Source of the DNA: Pirellulales bacterium
GTDB lineage: Bacteria > Planctomycetota > Planctomycetia > Pirellulales > JAEUIK01
Direction: 5' to 3'
Length of the DNA stretch: 64,000 nt
Assembly: GCA_019636335.1 (NCBI GenBank)
Contig: JAHBXR010000004.1
Span: 248,001 to 312,000 of the forward strand
Shown here piece after piece: positions 24,496 through 33,126 of this stretch. The number at the start of each line of letters is the position of its first letter. Within the stretch, counting starts at the first letter, position 1. The translations under genes and the position numbers were made by a program. The notes under the pieces were generated by a model. That model saw only the letters and a list, made by a program, of their open reading frames with translations. It was not told where the DNA came from and did no database searches.

Positions 24496-27228
24496 TTACC
24501 GACGCAGCGGCAAGCCTGGCACGGCGGCCTGCGGGGTCACGGGGCGTGACGGCGAGCGCAACACCGGCTCGATCGCCACGTCGTCGAGGTAGGCCTCTCC
24601 CAACCCAGAAAGGGCGAACGTGAGGCGCAGCTCGCCACGTGCCGGGGCCGTTCGATAGAGAATGATCTCCTGCCACCCGTCCGTCTTGCGAATCCGCTCG
24701 GCCAGCGCCTCGCCGCCAAAGGAGTCGAGCACGAGCAAGCCATCGACGCTCCCCGTGATGGGCGCCGGCACGCGGACGAACGCACGCAGGCGGAACAATT
24801 GCCCTGCCTCGACCGGAATGCCTGGCGTCGTGATCCAAACGGGCGATGTTTCGACCGTGCCGGGGGGATTCTTGGGGTCGCTCGCGCGGGCGGCCAGCTT
24901 CAGGCTGAAACGGCCCGAGTTGGGTGTCTGTGGCGAGAGCTCCGCCGACGATTCGATGCCCTGATGGTCGTGACGATAGTGATGCCAGCCGGCGTCCGAA
25001 AGCGTTTCGAGCCGTTCCAGATTGCCCCCCACGAGTTGATTGCGTCCGAACTCGGCCGAGCCGAGACTTCCGACGAGCACCCAGTGCTGCGGCAGCAGGT
25101 CGTACGTCACGGCAAAGGGGCTGGCCGTGACCGACTCGAACGTCTGCCGTGCCTGCTCCCAGCGGGCACGCTCGAGCATGCGCAAGGGGCGCATCGCCCG
25201 CCGCGCCTCGGCAAACGCACCGGCATAATCGCCCGCCGCCAGTAGCTGCTCGCTCTGACTTACGTGACGCGACGCATCGCGCAACGGCGAGGCGGTATCG
25301 TTGATCACGGGCGCTCGGGCGGCCAGGGTCGTCTCCATGCGTTCGACAAACAACGACCGCGCAATGGCCAACTCGCGGGCAAGCTGCGCCGCACGGGGCG
25401 CCCGGGCGCGCAGCTCGCGCTGCAGATGTCCCAACGTCAACGAATCCTCGGTCAGCACGACCATGGCGCTCACGCCGAACTCGTCGAGCGTGACGCGGGT
25501 ACCCCCGGCCACGCGTTTCTTGTCGCGCACGCTCGCCAGTCCCGAAGGGGTCAACTCGTACGCGCGGTGCGAGTCGGGCACGGCCGGCACGGTGAACGAG
25601 ATCCCCGTCGCTGAAACCTGCGCCGGCACGAACTGGGCCCCGCGCCCCGCCCAGAAAGGGAGCAGCAGACGCGAGCGATCGGTGCGAAAGACGATGCCGC
25701 GCGAGCCCGCCTCCGTCCCTTCGATCGTGGCCACGAGTTGCCCCGAGGCCGTCCACGGTTCGATCAGCGCTAACTCAGCGTTGAGTAGTTCGAGGGCGAG
25801 CGCGCGCTGCCGGGCCGCCGCGTCCGACCCATCGAGTCGCGTCCGCGTCGAAAAGTAGAGACCGCGCGGCGCGGACGAGAGTGCCGTGTAGACCAGCAGG
25901 CGCAGTTGATCGGCGGTTACGGTATCCCCCGGGGGCTCGCGACCCGTGAAGGCGCGCCACTGACCGACCACCGCCGGCGCGAGATGCGTCTGCACCTCGG
26001 CCCAGATCGGCGTGCCGGGCCGGGCCAGCCGCGAGCGCGTCGCCAGCCAGGCGGCGTATTCCGGCAATTCGAGCGTGCTGGCCAACGGCTGTCGCCCCAC
26101 GGTGAGCACGTCGATCGCGCGACTGTACGCGCCAAGCTCGGCCAGTGGCGCACCGATCGTTGGCCGCGTGTGCTCGCGATCGGCCAGGCGGATCGCGCGG
26201 GCCCACTGGTTGGTGCGCTCGAGTTCGGGCCGGGCCAGATTGCTGCCTAGGTGCCACATCAGCACGCGATTATAGGCCGAGCCGATCTCGACCGGCCTCT
26301 GGCCTGCGCCCCGACCCTGCTGCGTGGCAAATTCGGTATCGAGCGGCGGCGGACAGACGAGCCACATATCCAGGCGTGCCGCCTCGTCGAGCAACTCGCG
26401 CGAGGGAACAGTGTCGATGTGTACGACGTTGAACCCCAAGCCCTGCAGGAACTGGAGCGGTTCGCCCCGATACTGCACCACGCGCGGAAACATGGGCACG
26501 TCCCCCACGGTCAGCAGGTCGCCGACGAGCCTCACCGCGGGGCGATCGGGCGCGACGGCGACGGCCCCCTGCTCGTCCGTGCGGTAGCCGGCCTGGAGCA
26601 CCGTGGGGCGGTAGCAGCCGGTCATTTCGAGATCGTCGATCCAGATCTCGCTCGTGCCCTGCCCGCCGTAGACATTGATCAGCACGCGATCGACGAAGGC
26701 CTCGCGCGTGTCGACGTCGCGCCGCAACTCCGCGCGCAACAGGCGGGTCTGCCGCTCGAGCAGCAAGGGCACGCGCTCGAGACGCAATTGTTCCCACGCG
26801 CCGACTTTGGCATAGCTACTGCCGGGAAGCAGCGTGACGACGGGCCGACCGCTGCGAGGGTCGGCCGTGCGCGGCAGCACGACCCGGGCAAAGATCTGCA
26901 CGCCAGCATGCCCTGACTTCACCCAGGCGCCGATCTGCAAGTCCTCGATGACACGCGAGGATGGCACGTCGTGGGCATAACGGATGTAGGTGCCGTTGCC
27001 CGCCGAGAGGCGCAGGTATTCGGCCCCGCTTCCCCAGTGGACGTTGTCGTGTACGCGGGCATGTTGCTCGACGCGAAACGGGACGTTGCCGTCGAGTTGG
27101 CGCCAACTGGGAACGGGCGACTCGAACTCCTCGCGGAAGTCGCCATCGGCGCGCGCAGCAGTGGCGATCAGCGCCCAAAGCGCAGCGCAGACCAGTGCCT
27201 GGACGAGGCTCAGCCAGCGACGAGGCAT
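24496..27228 (-). CDS. large secreted protein of unknown function (910 aa)
   Basis: A signal peptide (MPRRWLSLVQALVCAALWAL, cleavage after ARAD) shows export. The frame continues upstream to 27480, but only ATG 27228 gives a signal sequence. Residues 25-200 look like a jelly-roll carbohydrate-binding module (FREEFESPVPSWRQLDG, ending in TSEIWIDDLEM). A glycosidase-like TIM-barrel region may follow (LVGDLLTVGDVPMFPRVVQYRG, NVVHIDT, MWHLGSNL). A second jelly-roll sits at the C-terminus (RLRAFVRVPAPITG, EAYLDDVAIEPVL). A helical stretch lies around residues 640-740. No catalytic acid pair is obvious. Polysaccharide binding is inference from the modules. Confidence 0.65.
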   Translation of the reverse strand: MPRRWLSLVQALVCAALWALIATAARADGDFREEFESPVPSWRQLDGNVPFRVEQHARVHDNVHWGSGAEYLRLSAGNGTYIRYAHDVPSSRVIEDLQIGAWVKSGHAGVQIFARVVLPRTADPRSGRPVVTLLPGSSYAKVGAWEQLRLERVPLLLERQTRLLRAELRRDVDTREAFVDRVLINVYGGQGTSEIWIDDLEMTGCYRPTVLQAGYRTDEQGAVAVAPDRPAVRLVGDLLTVGDVPMFPRVVQYRGEPLQFLQGLGFNVVHIDTVPSRELLDEAARLDMWLVCPPPLDTEFATQQGRGAGQRPVEIGSAYNRVLMWHLGSNLARPELERTNQWARAIRLADREHTRPTIGAPLAELGAYSRAIDVLTVGRQPLASTLELPEYAAWLATRSRLARPGTPIWAEVQTHLAPAVVGQWRAFTGREPPGDTVTADQLRLLVYTALSSAPRGLYFSTRTRLDGSDAAARQRALALELLNAELALIEPWTASGQLVATIEGTEAGSRGIVFRTDRSRLLLPFWAGRGAQFVPAQVSATGISFTVPAVPDSHRAYELTPSGLASVRDKKRVAGGTRVTLDEFGVSAMVVLTEDSLTLGHLQRELRARAPRAAQLARELAIARSLFVERMETTLAARAPVINDTASPLRDASRHVSQSEQLLAAGDYAGAFAEARRAMRPLRMLERARWEQARQTFESVTASPFAVTYDLLPQHWVLVGSLGSAEFGRNQLVGGNLERLETLSDAGWHHYRHDHQGIESSAELSPQTPNSGRFSLKLAARASDPKNPPGTVETSPVWITTPGIPVEAGQLFRLRAFVRVPAPITGSVDGLLVLDSFGGEALAERIRKTDGWQEIILYRTAPARGELRLTFALSGLGEAYLDDVAIEPVLRSPSRPVTPQAAVPGLPLRR

Positions 27229-27529
27229 CGCGTTGGTTCCATCCTCCCGCGAGTCATCCCGGACGAAACGCAGCCCGATTGTGGTAAAAAAGCCACGGGG
27301 CCGCGCGTGTGGTTTTTCGACGTAAAGCGAGCTTGTAGCGAGATTTGCGATTTGCGGCCAGATCGCTTGTCGGCTTTTCGCCACAGGGGGCCGGATGAAC
27401 CGTTTGAAAGTGATTCGCGTAAAGTTAGGCATCGCTTGCAGTTGCGCGTCTGCATTCGCGGCGCTCGCCCGTTGGCACACCTTCTGCTAAACAGAATGTG
27501 ACCAAGCACCTGTGAGCCTAGGAGCCAAC
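27229..27529. other. divergent intergenic region of about 300 bases
   Basis: The gap lies between the minus-strand secreted protein and the plus-strand 93-residue protein. Its right end carries a sigma-54-like site (27472-27488) and a GGAG Shine-Dalgarno (27521-27524). The middle is moderately AT-rich (around 27280-27420) and may hold the promoter of the secreted-protein gene, but I cannot define the hexamers. Confidence 0.45.
27472..27488 (+). promoter_or_regulatory. sigma-54 (-24/-12) promoter candidate
   Basis: TTGGCACACCTTCTGCT matches the YTGGCACGRNNNTTGCW consensus at the invariant GG (27474-27475) and GC (27486-27487) with exactly 12 bases between them. The full TGGCAC and TGC cores are present. 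Three less conserved positions differ. It lies 42 bases before the ATG of the 93-residue protein and points the right way. Enhancer sites for an activator are not recognisable. Confidence 0.6.
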
Positions 27530-27811
27530 ATGTCGAGCCCGTCCCGCATCGTCCCGTCGAATTCCGAGGAACTGCCGCAGGATGTGGAAGCTTTGGGCGC
27601 GGCGATCAGCCGCCTGCCCGTCGAGCACCGCCAGGAGCTCGAGGTCGCTTTCGCGCGAGTCGTGGAGAGTACGAAACGCCGTCGCCGCATCCTGACGCTC
27701 GTGCAGGACGCGCTCAGCCAGTTGCGGCTCGATATGAAGTACCTGGTCTTCGATCTCGAAGCCACGCGTCGCGAACGCGACGATTTCCGCCGCAAGGTCG
27801 AAGGGGTGTAA
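27530..27811 (+). CDS. small helical/coiled-coil protein (93 aa)
   Basis: I start at ATG 27530 because GGAG lies five bases upstream; a GTG at 27512 would add six residues and has no such site. The 93-residue protein is almost wholly helical and charged (LPVEHRQELEVAFARVVES, TKRRRRILTLVQDALSQLRLD, YLVFDLEATRRERDDFRRK). It is likely a coiled coil, with a basic RRRR patch mid-protein. I recall similar short planctomycete proteins without an assigned role. It is a single-gene unit with a sigma-54-like promoter before it and a clear terminator after it, implying strong, dedicated control. Confidence 0.7.
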   Translation: MSSPSRIVPSNSEELPQDVEALGAAISRLPVEHRQELEVAFARVVESTKRRRRILTLVQDALSQLRLDMKYLVFDLEATRRERDDFRRKVEGV

Positions 27812-27891
27812 GCGAATCACCCTTGGCTGCCTCGCGCGGCACTACCAAAAAACTTGCTTGATCGGCGGACCGCAGCCGCCGGTCGGACCTC

Positions 27892-27934
27892 GGCATCCCG
27901 TCTTCCCTCCTCCGGAAGCCGGGATGCCTTTTTT
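27892..27934 (+). terminator. Rho-independent terminator
   Basis: GGCATCCCG (27892-27900) pairs perfectly with CGGGATGCC (27920-27928) and is followed at once by six Ts (27929-27934). The loop contains a smaller CTTCC/GGAAG stem. It lies about 80 bases after the 93-residue protein and is the best T-tailed terminator in the window. Confidence 0.85.
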
Positions 27935-28010
27935 CTTGCACCAACCCGACGCGTGAGCGAGGGCTGGTTCGATGGCGACTCATCCTGCGATTGATACTCG
28001 ACTGCAACAG

Positions 28011-28035
28011 TTCCCTCGCTGACGCTTCGGGTTGC
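28011..28035 (-). repeat. NPKRQRG-type dispersed repeat
   Basis: Read on the minus strand this segment encodes the heptapeptide NPKRQRG, a motif I remember from many spurious small ORFs in planctomycete genomes, where the DNA (CCCTCGCTGACGCTTCGGGTT) is repeated many times. Twenty bases further on, GTCGTGGT (28055-28062) and ACCACGAC (28087-28094) form an inverted repeat. The gap carries no gene. Confidence 0.55.
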
Positions 28036-28148
28036 GATGGCGCACGAGCGTTGTGTCGTGGTGAATATAGAGAGCCAAGGAAAGAAACCACGACGATACT
28101 AAGGCACCACGGGAATGGTCGCAGGTAACGTCCTGGCACTCGTTGTTG

Positions 28149-29345
28149 TCAGGCAGAGGCTGCCTGAACGACGACCGACTCGATGTACTTGACCAACTCG
28201 CGCTCGAAACGCTGCGCAGAAAAGCGTTCGGCCTGCTCGCGCGCGAGTTGCGGACAAAACAGCTCGGGCCTGGCCTCGAACATTTCGATGGCCGTGGCGA
28301 GCGAATCGACGGTCGGCTCGCGGAAGAAAAAACCCGTTCCGAGCGAGTTCTCATCCCCCGCCAGAATCGTTTCCGTGGCGCCGCCGCGCTCGAGCGCGAT
28401 CACCGGCGCGCCGCAGGCCGAGGCCTCGAGCGGTACGATACCGAAGTCTTCATGCCCGGGAAACAACAGCGCCCGGCAGCGGCGCAAATGCTCGCGGATC
28501 TCTTCATCGGTTTGCCAGCCCAGGAATTCAATGCTGGGGCCGGCCAGTGTCTTCAGCTTTTCGGTCTCGGGGCCGCGGCCGATCACGATCAGTCGCTTGC
28601 CCAGGTAATTGCACGTCGCGATGGCCAGATCGATCCGCTTGTAAGGCACGAGCGCCGAGACGACGAGATAGAAGTCCTCGCGCGGCTGCTGCGCCGGCGT
28701 GTAGAAGTCCGTATCGACCGGCGGATAGATGACCGTGCTCTCGCGGCCATAACACTCCCGAATCCGCGCGGCCACCGTGCGGCTGATCGCCACGAAATGG
28801 CTGACCCGTTCGGCCGAGCGCCGATCCCAGTCGCGCATCCGATCCAAGAGCGTATCGCGGGCGAACTCGACGGGACGGCGAGCGAGCTTGCCGCTGAAGA
28901 CGCCATAACCCGGGCGGCTGAGCTCGGTGTCGCGCTCGACCGCAACTAACTCGTCGGTCGAGCGAAAATACTCGCCACGCAAATGCCAGGCATAGCGCAT
29001 CGGAGTGAAGCAGTACGAAACGTGAGGTACGCCGACCGGCACGCGCACTCCCTTGGCCACGGCATGGCTGAAACTGACCACGAGATCGACATCCGCGGGA
29101 ATCGCGAACCGCTCGACCGCTTTCGGCATCAGGGGGAGCAGGTAGCGATAGCGTGCTTCGACGCCCGGCACGTGCTGCAGAAAGCTGGTCGTGATCTGCA
29201 TCCGCTCGATGTCGGGAGACGTCGAGCCGGGGGCGTGCAAGAGGGTAAAAAGTCGCGCATCGGGAAAACGCCGGCAGAGCGCGGCGAGGCACTTTTCGCC
29301 CCCTCGCATGCCGGTCAGCCAATCGTGAACCAGGGCCAGTTTCAC
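28149..29345 (-). CDS. GT4-family glycosyltransferase
   Basis: This 398-residue GT-B enzyme transfers a sugar from a nucleotide donor, probably to a cell-surface or exopolysaccharide intermediate. The N-terminal domain begins KLALVHDWLTGMRGGEK. The C-terminal donor domain has YLVVSALVPYKRIDLAI, LIVIGRGPE and the E-x7-E motif in PGHEDFGIVPLEASACGAPVIAL, with retaining GT4 features. I place the start at GTG 29345 because a GAGGGAG Shine-Dalgarno lies six bases upstream and the family N-terminus begins there. The frame extends to 29405 with unlike residues. It is divergent from the HAD gene. No polysaccharide cluster surrounds it, so the acceptor is unknown. Confidence 0.85.
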   Translation of the reverse strand: MKLALVHDWLTGMRGGEKCLAALCRRFPDARLFTLLHAPGSTSPDIERMQITTSFLQHVPGVEARYRYLLPLMPKAVERFAIPADVDLVVSFSHAVAKGVRVPVGVPHVSYCFTPMRYAWHLRGEYFRSTDELVAVERDTELSRPGYGVFSGKLARRPVEFARDTLLDRMRDWDRRSAERVSHFVAISRTVAARIRECYGRESTVIYPPVDTDFYTPAQQPREDFYLVVSALVPYKRIDLAIATCNYLGKRLIVIGRGPETEKLKTLAGPSIEFLGWQTDEEIREHLRRCRALLFPGHEDFGIVPLEASACGAPVIALERGGATETILAGDENSLGTGFFFREPTVDSLATAIEMFEARPELFCPQLAREQAERFSAQRFERELVKYIESVVVQAASA

Positions 29346-29464
29346 TTCGCGCTCCCTCGCGAGTCGATCGCCCCTCCGCTCCGCATCCGAGCAAGGTACA
29401 ATCACCAGGCCGATCGTCCCACAATCAAGCTCGCCGGGTCAAGACGAGTACAGTCAAGCATTCG

Positions 29465-30070
29465 ATGCCAAATTCCATTGCCGGACTGATCTTCGATCTC
29501 GACGGCACGCTCGTTGATTCGGCGCTCGATTTCGAGGCCATGCGTGCCGAGATGGAGCTACCGCCACGGCAGCCGATCCTCGAAGCGCTCGATCGCCTGC
29601 CGGAGGCCGAGGCCCTCCGCTGCCGCGAGATCCTGGCGCGCCACGAATGGGCAGGGGCCGAACGGGCCGTCCTCATGCCGGGCGCCGCCGAGTTTCTCCT
29701 GGCTCTCGAACCGCTCGGCCTGCACCGGGCCCTGCTGACGCGGAACAGCCGGGCCATCGTCGAGCGAACGCTGGCACGGCTGGGGCTGGAGTTCGAGTAC
29801 ATTGTCGCCCGAGAGGACGCCCCGGCCAAACCCGATCCCACCGCCATCCACCAGATCTGCGCCACGTGGCGGCTGCAACCTCAGCAGGTGGCGATCGTGG
29901 GGGATTATCGCTTCGATCTCGAGGCGGGCCGCCGCGCCGGTATCCACACCGTGCTCTACACCGCGGGCCGGTCGATCGACGCGATTCCCTATCTCGATCT
30001 AGCCGACCACCTGTTGCCCTCGTTTCATGACTTTCAGGCGTTTCGTGCGTGGCTTGGCCATGCGTCCTGA
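29465..30070 (+). CDS. HAD-superfamily phosphatase (phosphoglycolate phosphatase-like)
   Basis: The 201-residue protein carries all four HAD motifs: DLDGTLVDS (nucleophile D11 and general acid D13), the threonine motif in ALLTRNS, the lysine in APAKPDP, and GDYRFDLEAG for magnesium. A helical cap lies between motifs I and II, as in subfamily IA. Members include phosphoglycolate phosphatase and pyrophosphatase PpaX; the substrate cannot be read from sequence. It is 140 bases upstream of sufU on the same strand but not tightly linked. Confidence 0.87.
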   Translation: MPNSIAGLIFDLDGTLVDSALDFEAMRAEMELPPRQPILEALDRLPEAEALRCREILARHEWAGAERAVLMPGAAEFLLALEPLGLHRALLTRNSRAIVERTLARLGLEFEYIVAREDAPAKPDPTAIHQICATWRLQPQQVAIVGDYRFDLEAGRRAGIHTVLYTAGRSIDAIPYLDLADHLLPSFHDFQAFRAWLGHAS

Positions 30071-30210
30071 CGCCTTGCCGGCTCCGCGAACCACGATGTT
30101 GCCTGGGTTGTCCCACCATCGCGCGGGGCATAGACTGCTTTAGTGGCCGCACCCCTCCGGCACCGCCCTCGGCGAAATCGCACCAAGCCCTTATCCGGCG
30201 TGCCTTTACG

Positions 30211-30636
30211 ATGCCTGCCGACGAAGAAGAACTGTACCAGGAGCACATCCTCGATCATTACGAGGACCCCTACCATCGTGGGCATTGCGCGCATCCGACG
30301 CACGCCCATGAGGACGACAATCCGCTCTGCGGCGACGTGGTCAGGATCGAGCTCGAAGTCGCTTCCGAAGGGAAGATTCGCGACATCTACTTCGACGGCG
30401 ATGGTTGCTGCATCAGCCAGGCGGCCGCCTCGATGCTGGTCGAGAAGTTCGACGGCCAGCCGGTCGACGCGGCCAAGCAGTTCACCGCCGAGGACATGCT
30501 CGAGCTCTTCGGTGCGAAGCTGACCCCCAACCGCCAGAAGTGCTGCCTGCTGTCGTGGCGCGTGCTGCAAAGCGCGCTCTACTCGCCCGTTCAGGGTGGG
30601 TCCGACGGCTCGGCCACCGGCGACAACAACCAATAA
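30211..30636 (+). CDS. sufU: SufU-type iron-sulfur/sulfur-transfer protein
   Basis: This 141-residue NifU-N-like protein receives sulfur from SufS or acts as a scaffold for Fe-S assembly. The ligand set is C40 and D42 in NPLCGD, C66 in GDGCCIS and C111 in RQKCCLLSW, matching the zinc-binding C/D/C/C site of SufU rather than IscU. Two sites have an extra adjacent cysteine (CC), which is unusual. The frame is open upstream to 30049, but ATG 30211 gives the standard N-terminus. It precedes sufS by 17 bases; sufB, sufC and sufD are not in the window. Confidence 0.92.
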   Translation: MPADEEELYQEHILDHYEDPYHRGHCAHPTHAHEDDNPLCGDVVRIELEVASEGKIRDIYFDGDGCCISQAAASMLVEKFDGQPVDAAKQFTAEDMLELFGAKLTPNRQKCCLLSWRVLQSALYSPVQGGSDGSATGDNNQ

Positions 30637-30653
30637 ACACCAGGCGATCCGCC

Positions 30654-31907
30654 ATGTCTGCCACCGACACGCGTTCGGCTCTCGATCCCACGCGGCTGCG
30701 CCCCGACTTTCCCATCCTATCGATGGTGCTGCCGGGGGGGGCGCCGCTCGTCTATCTCGACAACGCCGCCACGACGCAGCGTCCGCGCGCCGTGATCGAT
30801 TCGCTTGTCACGACGTACGAGCAGCACTACGCCAACGTTCATCGCGGCATCCATTGGCTGAGCGATCAGAGTACCGACCGCTACGAAGAAACCCGGGAAA
30901 AAGTCCGCCGTTTCATCAACGCTCCGCACCGCGAAGAGATCATCTTCACCGATGGCACGACCGAGGGCATCAACCTGGTCGCCCGCAGTTGGTGCGATGC
31001 TAACTTGAAGCCGGGGGACGAGATCCTCCTCACCGAGCTCGAGCACCATTCGAACATCGTCCCCTGGCAGCAGGCCGCCGCGCGGACGGGCGCCGTCGTC
31101 CGCTTCGCCCCGGTGACCGACGAGGGGCTGATCGATCTCGATGCCTTCGACAAGCTCCTCTCCGAGCGCACGCGCATCGTCGCCGTGGCGAGCGTCTCGA
31201 ACGTGTTGGGCACGATCAATCCGATCGCCGATCTCGTGGCTCGCGCGCACGCCGCCGGCGCGTTGTTCCTGGTCGATGCCGCCCAGAGTGTCCCGCACGA
31301 AAAGACCGACGTCGTCGCCTGGGGTGCCGACTTTGTCGCCTTCAGTGGCCACAAGATGATGGGACCCTCGGGTGTGGGCATCCTGTGGGGTCGGCGCGAA
31401 CTGCTCGAGGCGATGCCCCCCTTCCTTGGCGGCGGCAGCATGATCCGCCGCGTCACGACCTCCGGTTTCGAGCCGGCCGATCTGCCGGCGAAGTTCGAGG
31501 CGGGGACTCCCCCCATTGTGCCCGCCATCGGGCTGGGCGCGGCCATCGACTATCTGGAACAAGTCGGCATGCAGGCTATCCACGAGCACGAGCGCCTGCT
31601 CACCGAGCGCGCGCACGAGGTGCTGGCCACGGTCGGCGGCGTGAAGATCTACGGGCCCGATCCGAGCCACAAGGCGGGCATCGTCAGCTTCACGATGCAA
31701 GGCGTTCACGCCCACGACATCGCGCAACTCTTGGACCGCAAGGGGATCGCCGTTCGCGCCGGCCACCACTGCGCCATGCCGTTGCACAAGAAAATCGGCG
31801 CGAACGCCACGGCCCGCGCCAGCTTCTATCTCTACAATACGCTGGAAGAAGTCGAGCAACTGGCCGCAGGCCTGATCGCGGCACAGAAGACGCTACGACG
31901 GCGATAG
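30654..31907 (+). CDS. sufS: cysteine desulfurase SufS
   Basis: SufS is a PLP enzyme that removes sulfur from cysteine and passes the persulfide to SufU. The 417 residues contain the PLP lysine K234 in FSGHKMMGPSGVG, the cofactor-binding LDNAATTQRP start, the ELEHHSN segment and the catalytic cysteine C373 in RAGHHCAMPL. The short loop before the cysteine and RAGHHCA mark group II (SufS/CsdA) rather than IscS. ATG 30654 lies 17 bases after sufU, so they form a sufU-sufS unit, the minimal sulfur-donor module. Other Suf components must be elsewhere. Confidence 0.95.
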   Translation: MSATDTRSALDPTRLRPDFPILSMVLPGGAPLVYLDNAATTQRPRAVIDSLVTTYEQHYANVHRGIHWLSDQSTDRYEETREKVRRFINAPHREEIIFTDGTTEGINLVARSWCDANLKPGDEILLTELEHHSNIVPWQQAAARTGAVVRFAPVTDEGLIDLDAFDKLLSERTRIVAVASVSNVLGTINPIADLVARAHAAGALFLVDAAQSVPHEKTDVVAWGADFVAFSGHKMMGPSGVGILWGRRELLEAMPPFLGGGSMIRRVTTSGFEPADLPAKFEAGTPPIVPAIGLGAAIDYLEQVGMQAIHEHERLLTERAHEVLATVGGVKIYGPDPSHKAGIVSFTMQGVHAHDIAQLLDRKGIAVRAGHHCAMPLHKKIGANATARASFYLYNTLEEVEQLAAGLIAAQKTLRRR

Positions 31908-31940
31908 TGAGCGATTCCCGTTTCGACGAAGCTCATCGGG

Positions 31941-32000
31941 CTGTTCAACTGAACAGACCTGCGAGACACCTGTGACCGACGTGGTCATCGCCCGTATAAA
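31941..32000 (+). promoter_or_regulatory. palindromic operator candidate and promoter before the HDAC-like gene
   Basis: CTGTTCA and TGAACAG (31941-31956) form a perfect 7-base inverted repeat with a 2-base centre. Downstream, TGTGAC (31971-31976) and TATAAA (31995-32000) are spaced 18 bases apart as a plausible -35/-10 pair. The start codon is 60 bases further on. The palindrome's GTTC-N4-GAAC core is the reverse polarity of Gram-positive LexA boxes, so LexA is not implied. It lies 34 bases after sufS and could alternatively be a weak terminator. Confidence 0.5.
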
Positions 32001-32059
32001 TCGCCGTCGGCGAAGTCGACGTTGGGTAGCGGGACGCGACCTCGAAGTTCGTAGCTGCT

Positions 32060-33070
32060 ATGAGAATTCCCGTGGGCAATCCGCGAGTCGTCTACTCCCG
32101 GCACTACAACATCAGCTTCTTTGGCATGGAGAAGCTGCACCGGTTCGATTCGTGCAAGTATGGTCGTGCTCGCCGGCGGATGCGTGAATTGATGGGGAGT
32201 TCGCTGCGGCGGATGATGGTGCGGCCCAAGCGCCCTGCCGGCATCCGCGAACTGATGACGGTCCACACGGGCGATTACCTCGGCCGGCTGCACGATGTGG
32301 CCTGTGTGGCCCGCGCGCTCGAGCTGCCCCCGGTAGCCAGGCTCCCTGCGTGGCTGGTGCGTTGGCGCATTCTGCGCCCCATGCGTTGGGCCACGATGGG
32401 CACCATCGTCGCTGCGCGCGAGGCCATCCGTCACGGACTGGCCGTGAACCTAGGGGGCGGTTTTCACCATGCCAAGCCCAACTCGGGCGAAGGCTTTTGC
32501 CTGTACAACGATATCGCCGTGGCCATCCACGCCATGCGCGCCGAGGGACGACTCGCGACCGATGCCCGCGTGGCGTATGTCGATCTCGACGCGCACCAGG
32601 GGAATGGCGTCTGCCACGCCTTCTTGCACGATCCACGCGTTTTCATTTTCGACATGTACAATGCCGGGACGTATCCCGCGTACGACAGCCTGGCGCGCGA
32701 GCGGATCGATTGCAACGTTCCGCTCCGTGCGGGCTGCGCGGACGCAGAATATCAGGGCCTCTTGCAACAGCGACTGCCGGGCTTTCTGAACTCGATCACC
32801 AGCAGCGAGCGCGTGGGCCTGGCGATCTACAATGCCGGCACCGATATCTTCGCCGGTGACCCGCTCGGTGAACTAGCAATCAGCGCCCACGGCATTTCGC
32901 AGCGCGACGAGTTCGTCGTGCGTGAACTGCGCGAGCGGGGTATTCCAACGGTCATGCTGCTCAGCGGGGGCTACACGCGCGACAGCTACCGGCTGGTTGC
33001 CGACTCGGTGGTGCGACTGTTGCGCGAAGAGACCTCGCGCCGCCCGATCCCAACCCAGGTCGGCTCGTAA
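32060..33070 (+). CDS. class IV (HDAC11-like) histone deacetylase-family protein
   Basis: The 336-residue protein is a zinc-dependent deacylase of the arginase/deacetylase fold. The N-terminus RVVYSRHYNISFFGMEKLHRFDSCKYG closely follows the opening of HDAC11-type proteins. Catalytic features are H136-H137 in GGGFHHAKP, zinc ligands D177 and H179 in DLDAHQGNG and D262 in YNAGTD, and Y305 in LLSGGY. Bacterial members act on acetylated or acylated small molecules or proteins; HDAC11 itself favours long acyl chains. A promoter and palindrome lie upstream, so it may be regulated separately from sufS. No acetyltransferase is next to it. Confidence 0.9.
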   Translation: MRIPVGNPRVVYSRHYNISFFGMEKLHRFDSCKYGRARRRMRELMGSSLRRMMVRPKRPAGIRELMTVHTGDYLGRLHDVACVARALELPPVARLPAWLVRWRILRPMRWATMGTIVAAREAIRHGLAVNLGGGFHHAKPNSGEGFCLYNDIAVAIHAMRAEGRLATDARVAYVDLDAHQGNGVCHAFLHDPRVFIFDMYNAGTYPAYDSLARERIDCNVPLRAGCADAEYQGLLQQRLPGFLNSITSSERVGLAIYNAGTDIFAGDPLGELAISAHGISQRDEFVVRELRERGIPTVMLLSGGYTRDSYRLVADSVVRLLREETSRRPIPTQVGS

Positions 33071-33126
33071 CCGGCTTGGAAAAACCGGCTGTCCGTTTGT
33101 GGCAGGCGAGTGGTGCCGCGCGATCC

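Noticed and set aside
31941..31956. LexA (SOS) box at the palindrome before the HDAC-like gene
   Set aside because: The core is GTTC-N4-GAAC, the opposite orientation to the GAAC-N4-GTTC consensus, so SOS control is not supported.
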